From the NCBI GenBank assembly GCA_052032335.1, contig JBPEWV010000198.1, positions 1 to 34,652 of the forward strand: a DNA stretch of 34,652 bases, in the 5' to 3' direction. Below the pieces are notes generated by a model. The model searched no databases and was not told the origin of the DNA. It saw only the letters and a program-made list of their open reading frames with translations. The translations under genes were made by a program, and so were the position numbers. Shown here piece by piece: positions 23,802 through 33,238 of this stretch (positions within the stretch are counted from its first letter, which is position 1; each line of letters starts with the position of its first letter). Origin of the DNA: Pleionea sp052032335. GTDB taxonomy: Bacteria; Pseudomonadota; Gammaproteobacteria; Enterobacterales; Kangiellaceae.

Positions 23802-25108
23802 TGTCAACGGACTTACGCGCCAACATTGCCCGCTGGTTCTCACAAATTGCTTTTGACGGCCTATCGGCCAATCAAGTCAACCAGAGCATTGAAAAACAGC
23901 TTTCCAATAGCCGCGATGCCGCCTTCGCCAAACAATGTATGTTCGGCAGTGCACGACATTTCGAACGACTGAACTGGATTGCCCAGTCAGCGCTGGATAA
24001 GCCACTCAAAGCCAAAGAAAAACAACTGAAGGCGTTACTTATCACGGCTTTGTATCAATTGCTTTATCTCGATACTCCGGAGCATGCGGTGTTATCGGAA
24101 TCGGTCAATGCCAGCCGGGCGCTCAATCGTCCCTGGGCCAGCGGTTTGATCAATGGTGTGTTGCGCCAGGTCAGTCGCGACAAAGCGCGCTTAATGGATC
24201 CAGAGCAACAACCGGAACATGTGCAGCATCAATTACCCGAATGGTTACTCAAACGACTCAAGAACGCCTGGCCCAAACATTGGCAGACGATTGGCAAGAA
24301 CAGCAATATCAAAGCGCCTTTAACCTTGCGCGCTAATCAACGCTTCGGAACAGAGCAAGCTAAGGATGCCTTACATCAGGCCAACATCGGGTTCCGCCAG
24401 ATTGAAGCGGTGGAAAGCGCTTATATTCTGGAACACGCCATACCGGTGCAGCGCATTCCCGGTTTTGAAAAGGGCGATTTTTCGGTGCAGGACCTGTCGG
24501 CACAGCTGGCCGCTATACTGCTTCCGGTGAAGGCTGGCGATCAAGTTCTCGATGCTTGTGCCGCTCCCGGTGGAAAAACCGCACACTTACTGGAACGAAA
24601 TGAAATAATAGAATTAACAGCTCTTGAATTGGAACCGCGGCGCGCCGACAAAATTAAACAAAACCTGGATCGCATTGGATTACATTGTGAGCTAATTATT
24701 GGTGATGCCAGTCAGTGGCAATCGCAACACAAGTTCGACGCCATATTAATTGACGCACCCTGTTCAGCAACCGGCGTGATCCGCCGGCAGCCCGATATAA
24801 AGCTGCATCGCCAGGACGACGATATTTATCCAACCGTTCAATTGCAACGCGCTATTCTCGATAATTTGTGGCCACAACTTAAACCCGGCGGCCATCTACT
24901 CTACGCCACCTGTTCGATACTACCTGACGAAAATCACAAGCAAATCAAACGCTTCCTAAAACAAACACCCAATGCTGAACTGATACCCATTAGCGTTTCT
25001 GAGAAGCTCAACAGCAAAGAAACGCAATTTGGCTTGCAGTTGTTTCCTTCCCATATCAACGACGGTTTTTTCTACGCATTACTGAGAAAACAGCCAGGCT
25101 CACTCTGA
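23801..25108 (+). CDS. rsmB: 16S rRNA (cytosine(967)-C(5))-methyltransferase RsmB
   Basis: Makes m5C967 in 16S rRNA. 435 residues. The N-terminal NusB-like RNA-binding domain (about 1-140) is followed by a SAM methyltransferase domain: motif I LDACAAPGGKTAHLL (250-264), motif IV DAPCSATG (Cys321) and motif VI YATCSI (Cys371), the two cysteines of RNA m5C enzymes. Last gene of the def-fmt-rsmB set. In E. coli and Pseudomonas trkA comes next, but here a large sensor gene intervenes after 130 bases. I see no terminator in the 25109-25238 gap, so read-through is possible. Confidence 0.97.
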   Translation: MSTDLRANIARWFSQIAFDGLSANQVNQSIEKQLSNSRDAAFAKQCMFGSARHFERLNWIAQSALDKPLKAKEKQLKALLITALYQLLYLDTPEHAVLSESVNASRALNRPWASGLINGVLRQVSRDKARLMDPEQQPEHVQHQLPEWLLKRLKNAWPKHWQTIGKNSNIKAPLTLRANQRFGTEQAKDALHQANIGFRQIEAVESAYILEHAIPVQRIPGFEKGDFSVQDLSAQLAAILLPVKAGDQVLDACAAPGGKTAHLLERNEIIELTALELEPRRADKIKQNLDRIGLHCELIIGDASQWQSQHKFDAILIDAPCSATGVIRRQPDIKLHRQDDDIYPTVQLQRAILDNLWPQLKPGGHLLYATCSILPDENHKQIKRFLKQTPNAELIPISVSEKLNSKETQFGLQLFPSHINDGFFYALLRKQPGSL

Positions 25109-25238
25109 CTTTAGCAACCCCAACAACCTCAAGCTTTTTGCGACAAAAGTTCGACCTGATAGGCGCTTCTGGAAAATTCACTAAATTAAGCCATACTTCA
25201 AAATAACTGCCTCTGCCTAAACTACAAAAGCTGAAAAA

Positions 25239-28200
25239 ATGCCAAAATTAAATTTTTCCCAGAAGATCTGGCTTGGTTTCGTCGTCATCATAGTCCTTTT
25301 GACTCTGTCCAGCGGTGTTGCACTCTACAACCTGATGGACATCAGTGATTCCACCACCGAAGTTAACGAAACCGCCGTCCCCATCGTAAAACAGAGTAAT
25401 CAGCTGCAAATCAGCCTGTTAAAACTGGGTAAACTCAGCGCCTCCGGCTATAACGCAGACGATATCGAGCAAATTACCAGTGTGTCGAAAGATTTCAGTT
25501 CTGGTAATCAACAGTTCAATCAACTGTATTCAGCACTGGAATCAACCGTCGCCAATTACCCCGAAATGCTGGAGAACCTCACCGCCGCTGAGAAATTTTA
25601 CAAAGACTATACCCAGGCGGTTGACTCCATGTTGCTGGCGAAAAAAGAAATCATCAAAGCCAAACAAAATGCTAACGAGGAGTTGATAGAGCTGAGTAAT
25701 ATGGTCGATGATGCAGGAGCATTCTTACTCGACATCCCTTGGATAGCCTACGAAAACGAAGACGAAAAACGTGATTTATTCGAAGGCATTGCCGGTCGTC
25801 TGGACGGACTGATTATTGGTCTGTTTAACGTCATGGAAAATATCAATCGAAGTTCCGATCTTGAATACCTGAAGCAGGCGAAAATCAACATTGAACAGTC
25901 GATCAATGGGATTCAGGTTCGCAATCAAAACGCAGAAAATAACCTGCCAGACCTGAGCGAAAAGCAGCTATGGATCGATTATCTGGCAACCCTGAAAAAA
26001 ATCGAAGAACGAAGTACCGGCGAGAACTCGATTGTTGATTACAAAATCCGACAAATTGAGCAGACCAATGCCGCGCGGCAACAACTGGAAGCGTCTGAAA
26101 AAGCCCTCGAGCAAGTCGTCACCAACTTCGATAACCTGTTGTTGAAAGCCGACACCTTATTCAATGCTCGTCAAACTCAGGTTATGGAAACGGTAAGCCT
26201 GTCCAGTCAGAGCGTCATCATTGCCTGGATCGTGTTAATCATTCTGGCATGGCAAAACTTCAACTCGATGCGTAAGTCGATCAAAAAGAAAATGTCGGAT
26301 CTTGCGAAATTGAATTCAACCGGGGAAGAACTCGCCGCCACCCGCGATCAAAGTCGTGCGCTCGAAGCGGTGTTATCCACCATGCACGAACAAACCGGTG
26401 TCGCCTATGGCTCGGTATTTTTGATGAATAACGAAGATAAACTTGAAGTAAAAGCGTCTTATCCGCCGAAACAGATCGACCCAGACATCAAGCCCGCACA
26501 ATTCGCGCTTGGCGAAGGAATTCTAGGTCGTGCTGCGCAACGTAAAAAAATCAAGTTTGTGCCCAATACCGGTAAAGACGACGAATTCGTCAAGCAGGAG
26601 GGTATGCCCGATAAATCGTTACTCTGCGTGCCCATGGTGGATAAAGATGTTTTGGTTGGTGTGATGAACTTTTCCGGTGCCGTCGGCGAAGTCAAATTTG
26701 AAGACAGCGACTACGAGTTTGCCAGCTCCATCGCTCGCCTACTGGTAACCACCATTAAAAATATTCGCATGCGCGAAGTGATTGAAGAACAAAACCGTAC
26801 TCTGGAACAAAAGGTAAAAGAGCGAACCGCTGAGCTGCACCGAAAGAATCAAGACATTGCGACCATGATGGCCAATCTGCATCAGGGTCTGTTCACCATC
26901 ACCGAAGGCGGTGTCATTCATCCCGAGTACTCCAAGTATCTAGAGGTTATTCTGGGTACCGAACAAATTGCCAACCGCAACTTTATGGACGTGCTGTTTC
27001 ACAATGCAACTTTGGGCGAAAACGCCCTGGATCAGATCACGACTGCGGTGGATGCCATCATTGGCGTTGAAGAAATGATGTTTGACTTCAATTCACATCT
27101 ATTGGTTCAGGAGTTTCAACGCAAAGACGCCGACGATAAAACCCAGTTGCTGGAGCTGGACTGGGTACCGATTGTGAATAGCCAAACCGATGAAATCGAC
27201 AAATTATTAGTCACCGTTCGTGACGTCACTGAACTCAAAGCGCTGCAAGAGGCGGCCGAGCAACAACGTAAAGAACTCGAGATCATCGGTCAAATCTTGT
27301 CGGTGGAAAACGACAAGTTCGACGACTTCCTGAACACCTCACTCGACTTTATCAACAATTGTCGCGAATTGATCGAGTCCACTAATGAAAAAGATCACGA
27401 ATTGATTGCCCGGTTGTTCAGAAACATGCACACGGTGAAGGGCAACGCCCGTACCTTTGGCTTCAGTTATGTCACCGACACGGTTCATCAGGTAGAACAC
27501 AGCTACGACGAATTGCGTAAAAATGATGATGCAGTGTGGGAACCCGAGGTGTTACTGAGTGAACTCGAAAATGCTGAAAATGACGTTAAACGTTATCAGG
27601 AAATCGCGCAAAACAAACTCAAAATTAAAGGTAACCAGAGCGAAGGCAACCTGAAAAATATGGAGCAGGTAAAACAGCTAATCGATGAAGCCGTTCAACT
27701 CGACTTCAATCAAATGAGTTCTCCTGTGAAGAGTTGGGTAAAACAAAGCTATGACACACTGGTACAAACCCAGGCCAAACCCATCAGTGAGATTCTCGAT
27801 ACCGTCACCGAATCGGTCAACTCTCTGGCTCGACAACTGGGCAAAAGTCAGCCCAAACTGACCATCGATGATGGTGATTACTTAATTAAGAAAGACTTAC
27901 ACCCGACCTTGAACAATGTGTTCATGCACATTATGAGAAACGCCGTTGATCATGGCATCGAAAGCGACGAAGAACGCAAGTCGAAAGGAAAACCAGAGTC
28001 CGGCACCATCAATCTGACGGTCAGTGAAGACAGCAAAGCTGTTATCCTCGAGGTTTCGGACGATGGCCGAGGATTAGCCCTGGCGCACATTTATCGAAGT
28101 GCGATTGAGAAAGGCGTGCTCAAAGAAGAGTCCAGCCGTCCTTCTGACAACGAAATCGCCAACTTTATTTTTTCCTCCGGCTTTTCTACCGCCTCAGAAG

Positions 28201-28379
28201 TGACTGATATTTCTGGTCGCGGCGTAGGAATGGATGCGGTCAAACGATTTCTCGAGGAATCCGGCGGTTCCATAGTGATTGAGCTAACCGGGGGTAATGA
28301 GGGGGATGACTATCGAACCTTCAAAACCGTCATTTCGCTGAGCCCGGACTCGGTGATAAAATCACTGCAGGTTGCCTAA
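25239..28379 (+). CDS. CheA-like sensor kinase: GAF, PAS-like, HPt and HATPase domains
   Basis: Membrane-bound histidine kinase-like protein of 1046 residues. Order: TM1 (11-31); an extracytoplasmic, mostly helical region (about 32-322), resembling four-helix-bundle sensors; TM2 (324-340); GAF domain (about 370-510); coiled coil (512-540); PAS-like region (about 541-670); second coiled coil (665-690); HPt domain with HTVKGNARTFG and His731 as predicted phosphoacceptor; helical linker (about 800-870); CheA-type ATPase with N-box HIMRNAVDHGIE (897-908), DDGRGL (941-946) and GRGVGMD (993-999). No CheW-like P5 domain and no receiver domain. No response regulator adjacent. A terminator follows. 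Signal, partner and output are unknown. Weak ribosome-binding site at the ATG. Confidence 0.85.
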   Translation: MPKLNFSQKIWLGFVVIIVLLTLSSGVALYNLMDISDSTTEVNETAVPIVKQSNQLQISLLKLGKLSASGYNADDIEQITSVSKDFSSGNQQFNQLYSALESTVANYPEMLENLTAAEKFYKDYTQAVDSMLLAKKEIIKAKQNANEELIELSNMVDDAGAFLLDIPWIAYENEDEKRDLFEGIAGRLDGLIIGLFNVMENINRSSDLEYLKQAKINIEQSINGIQVRNQNAENNLPDLSEKQLWIDYLATLKKIEERSTGENSIVDYKIRQIEQTNAARQQLEASEKALEQVVTNFDNLLLKADTLFNARQTQVMETVSLSSQSVIIAWIVLIILAWQNFNSMRKSIKKKMSDLAKLNSTGEELAATRDQSRALEAVLSTMHEQTGVAYGSVFLMNNEDKLEVKASYPPKQIDPDIKPAQFALGEGILGRAAQRKKIKFVPNTGKDDEFVKQEGMPDKSLLCVPMVDKDVLVGVMNFSGAVGEVKFEDSDYEFASSIARLLVTTIKNIRMREVIEEQNRTLEQKVKERTAELHRKNQDIATMMANLHQGLFTITEGGVIHPEYSKYLEVILGTEQIANRNFMDVLFHNATLGENALDQITTAVDAIIGVEEMMFDFNSHLLVQEFQRKDADDKTQLLELDWVPIVNSQTDEIDKLLVTVRDVTELKALQEAAEQQRKELEIIGQILSVENDKFDDFLNTSLDFINNCRELIESTNEKDHELIARLFRNMHTVKGNARTFGFSYVTDTVHQVEHSYDELRKNDDAVWEPEVLLSELENAENDVKRYQEIAQNKLKIKGNQSEGNLKNMEQVKQLIDEAVQLDFNQMSSPVKSWVKQSYDTLVQTQAKPISEILDTVTESVNSLARQLGKSQPKLTIDDGDYLIKKDLHPTLNNVFMHIMRNAVDHGIESDEERKSKGKPESGTINLTVSEDSKAVILEVSDDGRGLALAHIYRSAIEKGVLKEESSRPSDNEIANFIFSSGFSTASEVTDISGRGVGMDAVKRFLEESGGSIVIELTGGNEGDDYRTFKTVISLSPDSVIKSLQVA

Positions 28380-28399
28380 GTCATACTGCTATTCAGTGC

Positions 28400-28435
28400 A
28401 AACCGGCCGTTAATATCGCCAAATGGCCGGTTTTT
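28400..28435 (+). terminator. Intrinsic terminator after the CheA-like kinase gene
   Basis: Nine-bp stem AAACCGGCC / GGCCGGTTT with a 16-base loop and a run of five T residues. It begins 20 bases after the stop and separates the kinase gene from trkA, which therefore probably has its own promoter in 28436-28528; I could not define one. Confidence 0.82.
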
Positions 28436-28528
28436 ACTGGAAAAACCACTCAAAAAGCGCATAATGCTGTAAATCGCACATAAGCCTTTGTCTTATTTAT
28501 AAATTTGCCAAAACTTTAATCGAGCGCA

Positions 28529-29902
28529 ATGAAAATAATTATACTTGGTGCCGGACAAGTTGGTGGTACCCTAGCCGTCAATCTGGCAGGCGAAGACAAC
28601 GATATTACGGTGGTCGATACCAACGCCAAACGTTTGCGCGAACTGCAGGATCACCTCGATCTCAGAACCATTGTCGGTTGCGGTTCGTTCCCCCATATTT
28701 TAAGACAGGCCGGTGCCGACGATGCCGACATGTTAATCGCCGTGACCAACAGTGACGAAACCAATATGATCGCCTGTCAGGTCGCCTACTCCTTATTCCA
28801 CACGCCGCGAAAAATTGCGCGAGTGCGATCGGCCAATTATCTGTCTGAAAATGATCTGTTTCAGGCTGATGCAATCCCGGTGGACGTTGTTATCAGTCCG
28901 GAGCAATTAGTCGTGCAATCGATTTTTCGTTTGATTGAAAACCCCGGCGCGTTACAGGTGGTCGACTTTGCCGATGGCCGGGTGCGGATGGTTGCGGTTA
29001 AAGCTTATTATGGTGGCCCTCTAGTGGGCAATGCTTTATCGGCTTTAAAAGATCACATGCCGACCATTGATACGCGAGTGGCGGCAATCTTTCGTCAGGG
29101 CCAGGCCATTATGCCCACGGGTGGCACCGTGATCGAAGCCGACGACGAAGTGTTTTTTATCGCGGCGAAAAATCACATCCGCTCGGTGATGGGCGAACTG
29201 CAACGTTTGGAGCGCCCGTATCAAAGAATCATGATTGCTGGCGGTGGTAACATTGGTCTGGGACTGGCCAAACTGCTCGAAAAAGATTACCAAGTTAAAT
29301 TAATTGAACACAATGCCAAGCGCGCGCAGTTTATTTCTGAACAGTTGGACGACACGTTGATTCTGCAAGGCGACGCCGCCAATCAAGAGATGCTGAGTGA
29401 TGAAAATATTGAAGACATCGACGTTTTCGTGGCGGTCACCAACAGCGATGAAATTAATATTTTGTCGGCCATTCAGGCAAAACGTATGGGTGCCCGGAAA
29501 ACCATGGTGTTGATCAGCCGGGCAGCCTACGTCGATTTGATGCAAGGCCAGGAAATCGACATTGCCGTCTCACCACAGCAAGCCACAGTGGGTAGTTTGT
29601 TGACACACATACGGCGTGGTGATGTTGCCAATGTGTATTCATTACGACGGGGCGCGGCTGAAGCGCTGGAAGCCGTTGCCCATGGTGACGAACAAACGTC
29701 GCAAGTGGTGGGGCGCCCAATTGGCGAAATCGATCTACCGCCCGGGACCAACATTGGTGCCATTGTGCGTGACGATCAAGTGTTGATTGCCCATGACAAT
29801 ATTGTTATTCAACCCGACGACCACGTCATATTATTCCTGGTGGATAAAAAGTACATCAGTGACGTCGAACAATTGTTCCAGGTCGACTTTGCCTTCTTTT
29901 AG
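28529..29902 (+). CDS. trkA: Trk potassium uptake regulatory subunit TrkA
   Basis: Cytoplasmic NAD(H)/nucleotide-binding subunit that gates the TrkH channel. 457 residues (E. coli 458). Two tandem RCK units: the first begins IIILGAGQVGGTLAVNL, the second near residue 233 with IAGGGNIGLGLAKLLE; each has a DDADMLIAVTNSDETNM-like or IDVFVAVTNSDEINIL segment and a C-terminal RCK_C part. Lies 23 bases upstream of trkH, so the two form an operon. Confidence 0.98.
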   Translation: MKIIILGAGQVGGTLAVNLAGEDNDITVVDTNAKRLRELQDHLDLRTIVGCGSFPHILRQAGADDADMLIAVTNSDETNMIACQVAYSLFHTPRKIARVRSANYLSENDLFQADAIPVDVVISPEQLVVQSIFRLIENPGALQVVDFADGRVRMVAVKAYYGGPLVGNALSALKDHMPTIDTRVAAIFRQGQAIMPTGGTVIEADDEVFFIAAKNHIRSVMGELQRLERPYQRIMIAGGGNIGLGLAKLLEKDYQVKLIEHNAKRAQFISEQLDDTLILQGDAANQEMLSDENIEDIDVFVAVTNSDEINILSAIQAKRMGARKTMVLISRAAYVDLMQGQEIDIAVSPQQATVGSLLTHIRRGDVANVYSLRRGAAEALEAVAHGDEQTSQVVGRPIGEIDLPPGTNIGAIVRDDQVLIAHDNIVIQPDDHVILFLVDKKYISDVEQLFQVDFAFF

Positions 29903-29925
29903 GCGATAAGCGTGAATAAGAAACT

Positions 29926-31374
29926 ATGCAACGTAGAGTAGTCACCCGCATTCTTGGCATTTTATTGATGCTGTTCAGCACCACCATGGTGCCGCCAATT
30001 ATCGTTTCCTTTATTTATCGAGAAGCATCCGGTGCCAACTTTGTCACCGCTTTAGCCTTGAGTCTATTAACCGGCATCCTTTTATTCTGGCCCAATCGCC
30101 ACACTCGTGCTGAATTAAAAACAAGAGACGGCTTTCTTATCGTGGTGATGTTCTGGACGGTACTGAGCTTTTTCGGCGCCATTCCACTCTACTTGTCCGA
30201 CATTAAAGACTTTTATCTGGTGGATGCGGTGTTTGAATCCTTCTCGGGCTTAACCACCACTGGAGCCACCGTCATTTCCGGCTTGGACGACTTACCGAGA
30301 TCGATTTTATTCTACCGCCAGCAATTACAATGGCTCGGCGGAATGGGGATCATCGTTCTCGCCGTAGCGATTTTGCCCATGCTGGGCATCGGAGGGATGC
30401 AGTTGTACCGCGCCGAAACGCCGGGGCCGGTAAAAGACGCCAAACTGACACCTCGGATCGCCGGAACGGCAAAAGCCTTATGGTTTGTTTATCTGGGATT
30501 GACCATTGCCTGTGCCATCAGTTACTGGCTCGCCGGGATGACACCCTTCGATGCCATCAGCCACAGTTTTTCGACCGTCGCCATTGGCGGTTTTTCTACC
30601 CACGACGCCAGTATCGGCTGGTTTGAAAGTTCTAATATCGAGCTGGTTTGCAGTGCATTCATGTTGATCGCTGGCATCAACTTTTCTTTGCACTTTGTCG
30701 CCTACCGCCAGTTAAGCATTCAACCCTACAGCCGTGACCCGGAATTTCGAACCTACATCACCTTGATGATTGCCGTGGCTTTGATCTGTTTTATCGGACT
30801 GTTTGCAACACAACAATTCAGTTTTAAAGACTCGATCTACAAAGCGATTTTTCACACCATCTCAATTGGAACCACCACCGGGTTTGCCAGCAGTGATTTT
30901 GCTGCATGGCCAGGATCGCTTCCACTGCTATTGATTTTTTTAAGCTTTGTCGGCGGGTGTGCTGGTTCCACTGGCGGTGGCATAAAAGTCATCCGGTTCT
31001 TATTGTTGTTTAAACAGGGAATGCGAGAAATTCAGAAACTGATCCATCCCAATGCGATTTTTCGCATTAAGCTGGGCAAGCAAATTTTGTCAGAAAAAGT
31101 CTCGGACGCGGTTTGGGGGTTTTTCGCCACTTACGTCGCCATTTTTGTGATCATCATGCTAACGCTGATCGCCGATGGCATGGACCAGGTAACCGCGTTT
31201 TCTGCCGTAGCGGCCTGCATGAATAATCTCGGCCCAGGACTCGGAGAAGTGGCAAAAAACTACGCTGATATATCCGACCTGGCCAAGTGGCTTCTGAGTC
31301 TGGCCATGTTGTTTGGGCGACTGGAAATTTTTACGCTGCTTGTTTTGTTAACTCCGGCCTTCTGGCGGCGGTAG
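29926..31374 (+). CDS. trkH: Trk potassium transporter channel subunit TrkH
   Basis: Inner-membrane potassium channel-like transporter. 482 residues, about 8-10 membrane helices built as four MPM repeats. The filter segments are visible: SGLTTTGATV, VAIGGFSTHD, ISIGTTTGFASSD and AACMNNLGPGLG; the conserved GSTGGGIKVIRFLLLF loop is also present. TrkH or the closely related TrkG/TrkI is possible, but length and context favour TrkH. Its stop is only one base from the stop of the convergent acyltransferase gene, leaving no room for a separate terminator. Confidence 0.96.
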   Translation: MQRRVVTRILGILLMLFSTTMVPPIIVSFIYREASGANFVTALALSLLTGILLFWPNRHTRAELKTRDGFLIVVMFWTVLSFFGAIPLYLSDIKDFYLVDAVFESFSGLTTTGATVISGLDDLPRSILFYRQQLQWLGGMGIIVLAVAILPMLGIGGMQLYRAETPGPVKDAKLTPRIAGTAKALWFVYLGLTIACAISYWLAGMTPFDAISHSFSTVAIGGFSTHDASIGWFESSNIELVCSAFMLIAGINFSLHFVAYRQLSIQPYSRDPEFRTYITLMIAVALICFIGLFATQQFSFKDSIYKAIFHTISIGTTTGFASSDFAAWPGSLPLLLIFLSFVGGCAGSTGGGIKVIRFLLLFKQGMREIQKLIHPNAIFRIKLGKQILSEKVSDAVWGFFATYVAIFVIIMLTLIADGMDQVTAFSAVAACMNNLGPGLGEVAKNYADISDLAKWLLSLAMLFGRLEIFTLLVLLTPAFWRR

Positions 31375-31375
31375 A

Positions 31376-32254
31376 TTATTCCGGATAAAAATCATAATCG
31401 CCATCGGGCGGTGATTTAAAGCGCTTATAACCCCATTCAAATTGCTCCGGGTTTTCCATAATCATATCTGTAAGGTGTTGATTCATGCCTTTGCAAAAAG
31501 CCACGCCATCTGATGTATCCAGCGCATCTTTTGGTTTTGAGACTTTGATAACGAAACCTTTTGGCGTACGAACAACTTGAAAAAAAAGAATATCAGCAGT
31601 CGTTTTTTGCGCCAACTTTTGCGGCAAGGTCATGGTATAGGCGGGTTTACCAAAAAAGGGGGCGTAAACGCCACTGCCTTGTTGTGGCTCTTGATCGGAA
31701 AGCAAAGCAAATGCTTTATTTTGATGCAAAGCCTGTAGCAATGCTCGGGCATTTTTTCGTTCGCCCGAGATTAGCTGCATGCCAGTGCGGCTACGCCCAG
31801 CTCGAATAAGTTGATCTAAAAAGGGAAATTTCGCCGGACGATACATACCAACGCAGGGGTAATGTTGACCGAGCCATAAACTGAAAACTTCCCAATTTCC
31901 GATGTGCGCGCCGATTAAGACCAAACCTCTTTTTTTGGAAAAGGCTTCATCAATCAAAGATTGACCTTCTATCGATTGAATCAACGGTTGTACCCTGCAA
32001 TAGGGCTGTTGCCAAATCCAGATTGACTCCATCACAACGCAACCAGTGTGCAAACAACTTTGGTAAGCTATTTGACTTTTCTCGGTCGCACTAAGGGGTA
32101 ATTCGCAATGTTCAAGATTGCGCCGCGTCGTTCGGACCAAGCGGCTGCGCGACCAATAGAGTAACCGGCCAACCTGTCGTCCCAACCCGCGTACCGCAAA
32201 AAACGGCATTCGAGCTATCAGTCGAACAATGATACGAAGAAAAAACTCGGTCAT
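31376..32254 (-). CDS. LpxL/HtrB-family lipid A-type acyltransferase (second of tandem pair)
   Basis: Inner-membrane acyltransferase of the lipid A late-acyltransferase family. About 292 residues. Catalytic His-x4-Glu motif HIGNWE (His117, Glu122), conserved CVGMYRPAKFPFLDQLI and SDQEPQQGSGVYAPFFG blocks, and the WGYKRFK end. N-terminal hydrophobic segment about 5-25. I chose the ATG at 32254, which overlaps the upstream stop by 4 bases (ATGA); the frame is open to 32314 but that would overlap the neighbour by 64 bases. Which acyl chain or lipid it modifies cannot be inferred. Confidence 0.9.
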   Translation of the reverse strand: MTEFFLRIIVRLIARMPFFAVRGLGRQVGRLLYWSRSRLVRTTRRNLEHCELPLSATEKSQIAYQSCLHTGCVVMESIWIWQQPYCRVQPLIQSIEGQSLIDEAFSKKRGLVLIGAHIGNWEVFSLWLGQHYPCVGMYRPAKFPFLDQLIRAGRSRTGMQLISGERKNARALLQALHQNKAFALLSDQEPQQGSGVYAPFFGKPAYTMTLPQKLAQKTTADILFFQVVRTPKGFVIKVSKPKDALDTSDGVAFCKGMNQHLTDMIMENPEQFEWGYKRFKSPPDGDYDFYPE

Positions 32255-33159
32255 AAGTCGTTGTATACCGGAGGCACACCTTCGGGTTGAGGACGAAATC
32301 GACGATATGACCATTCATACTGTTCTGGACATTGGTCGATTTGTTCAACAAGCCCTTTATTCAGTTCGGTGGCAAATTGAATTGGCGTTAACGAGCGGGT
32401 TTCGAACCTGGCGGGACGGATTTTGATGGTAAAGCCGTTGGCATGGCGTTGGGCAAAAAAATACAATAATGCAGCGTCGGTTTTTTCAATCAAGCGTTGC
32501 ACAATCACCATTGTGTAAGCGTCACGGTGAAAAAAGGGTGCAAATACACCAGAATTTTTAGCCGGATTTTGGTCGGATAACATCAAAAAACAGCGGTTGT
32601 TTTTCAAGGTAGTAAGCATTTGCCGAACGCTGGAACGTTCTCCAATAATCAATTCGACGCCTGATTTTGCCCTGGCCTCGCGGATCAAAGGATCCAGTGC
32701 ATCGATTTTTGGTCGTCGGTACATGCCTGATGAAGGCAAATTGGAGCCACCCCAGGCCAGTAACGCTTCCCAGTTACCGAGATGAGAACCGGTGAGAATC
32801 ACACCTTTACCTGATTCTCTTGCCTGTTCAATGAGTTCCAATCCTTCAACGTTTTGGATTAGCGCTTGTACCTGTTGATTTGGTCGACGCCATATCCAGC
32901 AAGATTCGAAAAATACTTTACCCGATTCAATACAACTCTTTTTCAGTAACTGTCGTTTCCAGGTGTCATCTTTATCTGGATAACAGAGTTCAATGTTTCG
33001 TTGGGACACTTTGACGTTTCGAGAGTTTGATAGCCAAGTAAGGTAGCCAACCCCTGCACCAATCGTTCTGGCAAGTTTGAAGGGCAAACTCGCGATAAGC
33101 CGAATAAGCCCCTGAATGATCGCAAGTTTGATATTTGAAGTGGATTTCGTGTCGGCCAT
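32251..33159 (-). CDS. LpxL/HtrB-family lipid A-type acyltransferase (first of tandem pair)
   Basis: 302 residues, paralogous to the next gene on the strand. An amphipathic/hydrophobic N-terminal segment (about 10-45) anchors it in the inner membrane. Catalytic HLGNWE (His126, Glu131), then GMYRRPKIDALDPLIREAR, SDQNPAKNSGVFAPFFHRDA and the family C-terminal WSYRRFRPQPEG. The ATG at 33159 opens MADTKSTSNIK; no strong ribosome-binding site. Stop TGA overlaps the ATG of the second paralogue, so they are one transcriptional and translational unit. The specific lpx name cannot be assigned. Confidence 0.92.
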   Translation of the reverse strand: MADTKSTSNIKLAIIQGLIRLIASLPFKLARTIGAGVGYLTWLSNSRNVKVSQRNIELCYPDKDDTWKRQLLKKSCIESGKVFFESCWIWRRPNQQVQALIQNVEGLELIEQARESGKGVILTGSHLGNWEALLAWGGSNLPSSGMYRRPKIDALDPLIREARAKSGVELIIGERSSVRQMLTTLKNNRCFLMLSDQNPAKNSGVFAPFFHRDAYTMVIVQRLIEKTDAALLYFFAQRHANGFTIKIRPARFETRSLTPIQFATELNKGLVEQIDQCPEQYEWSYRRFRPQPEGVPPVYNDL

Positions 33160-33238
33160 AAAAACAATGTTTGATCGTTAATGGCCGATATTTTAGGTCA
33201 TTCAGTGACAGACTACCAATTCTACTAGGTGAGAAGGG

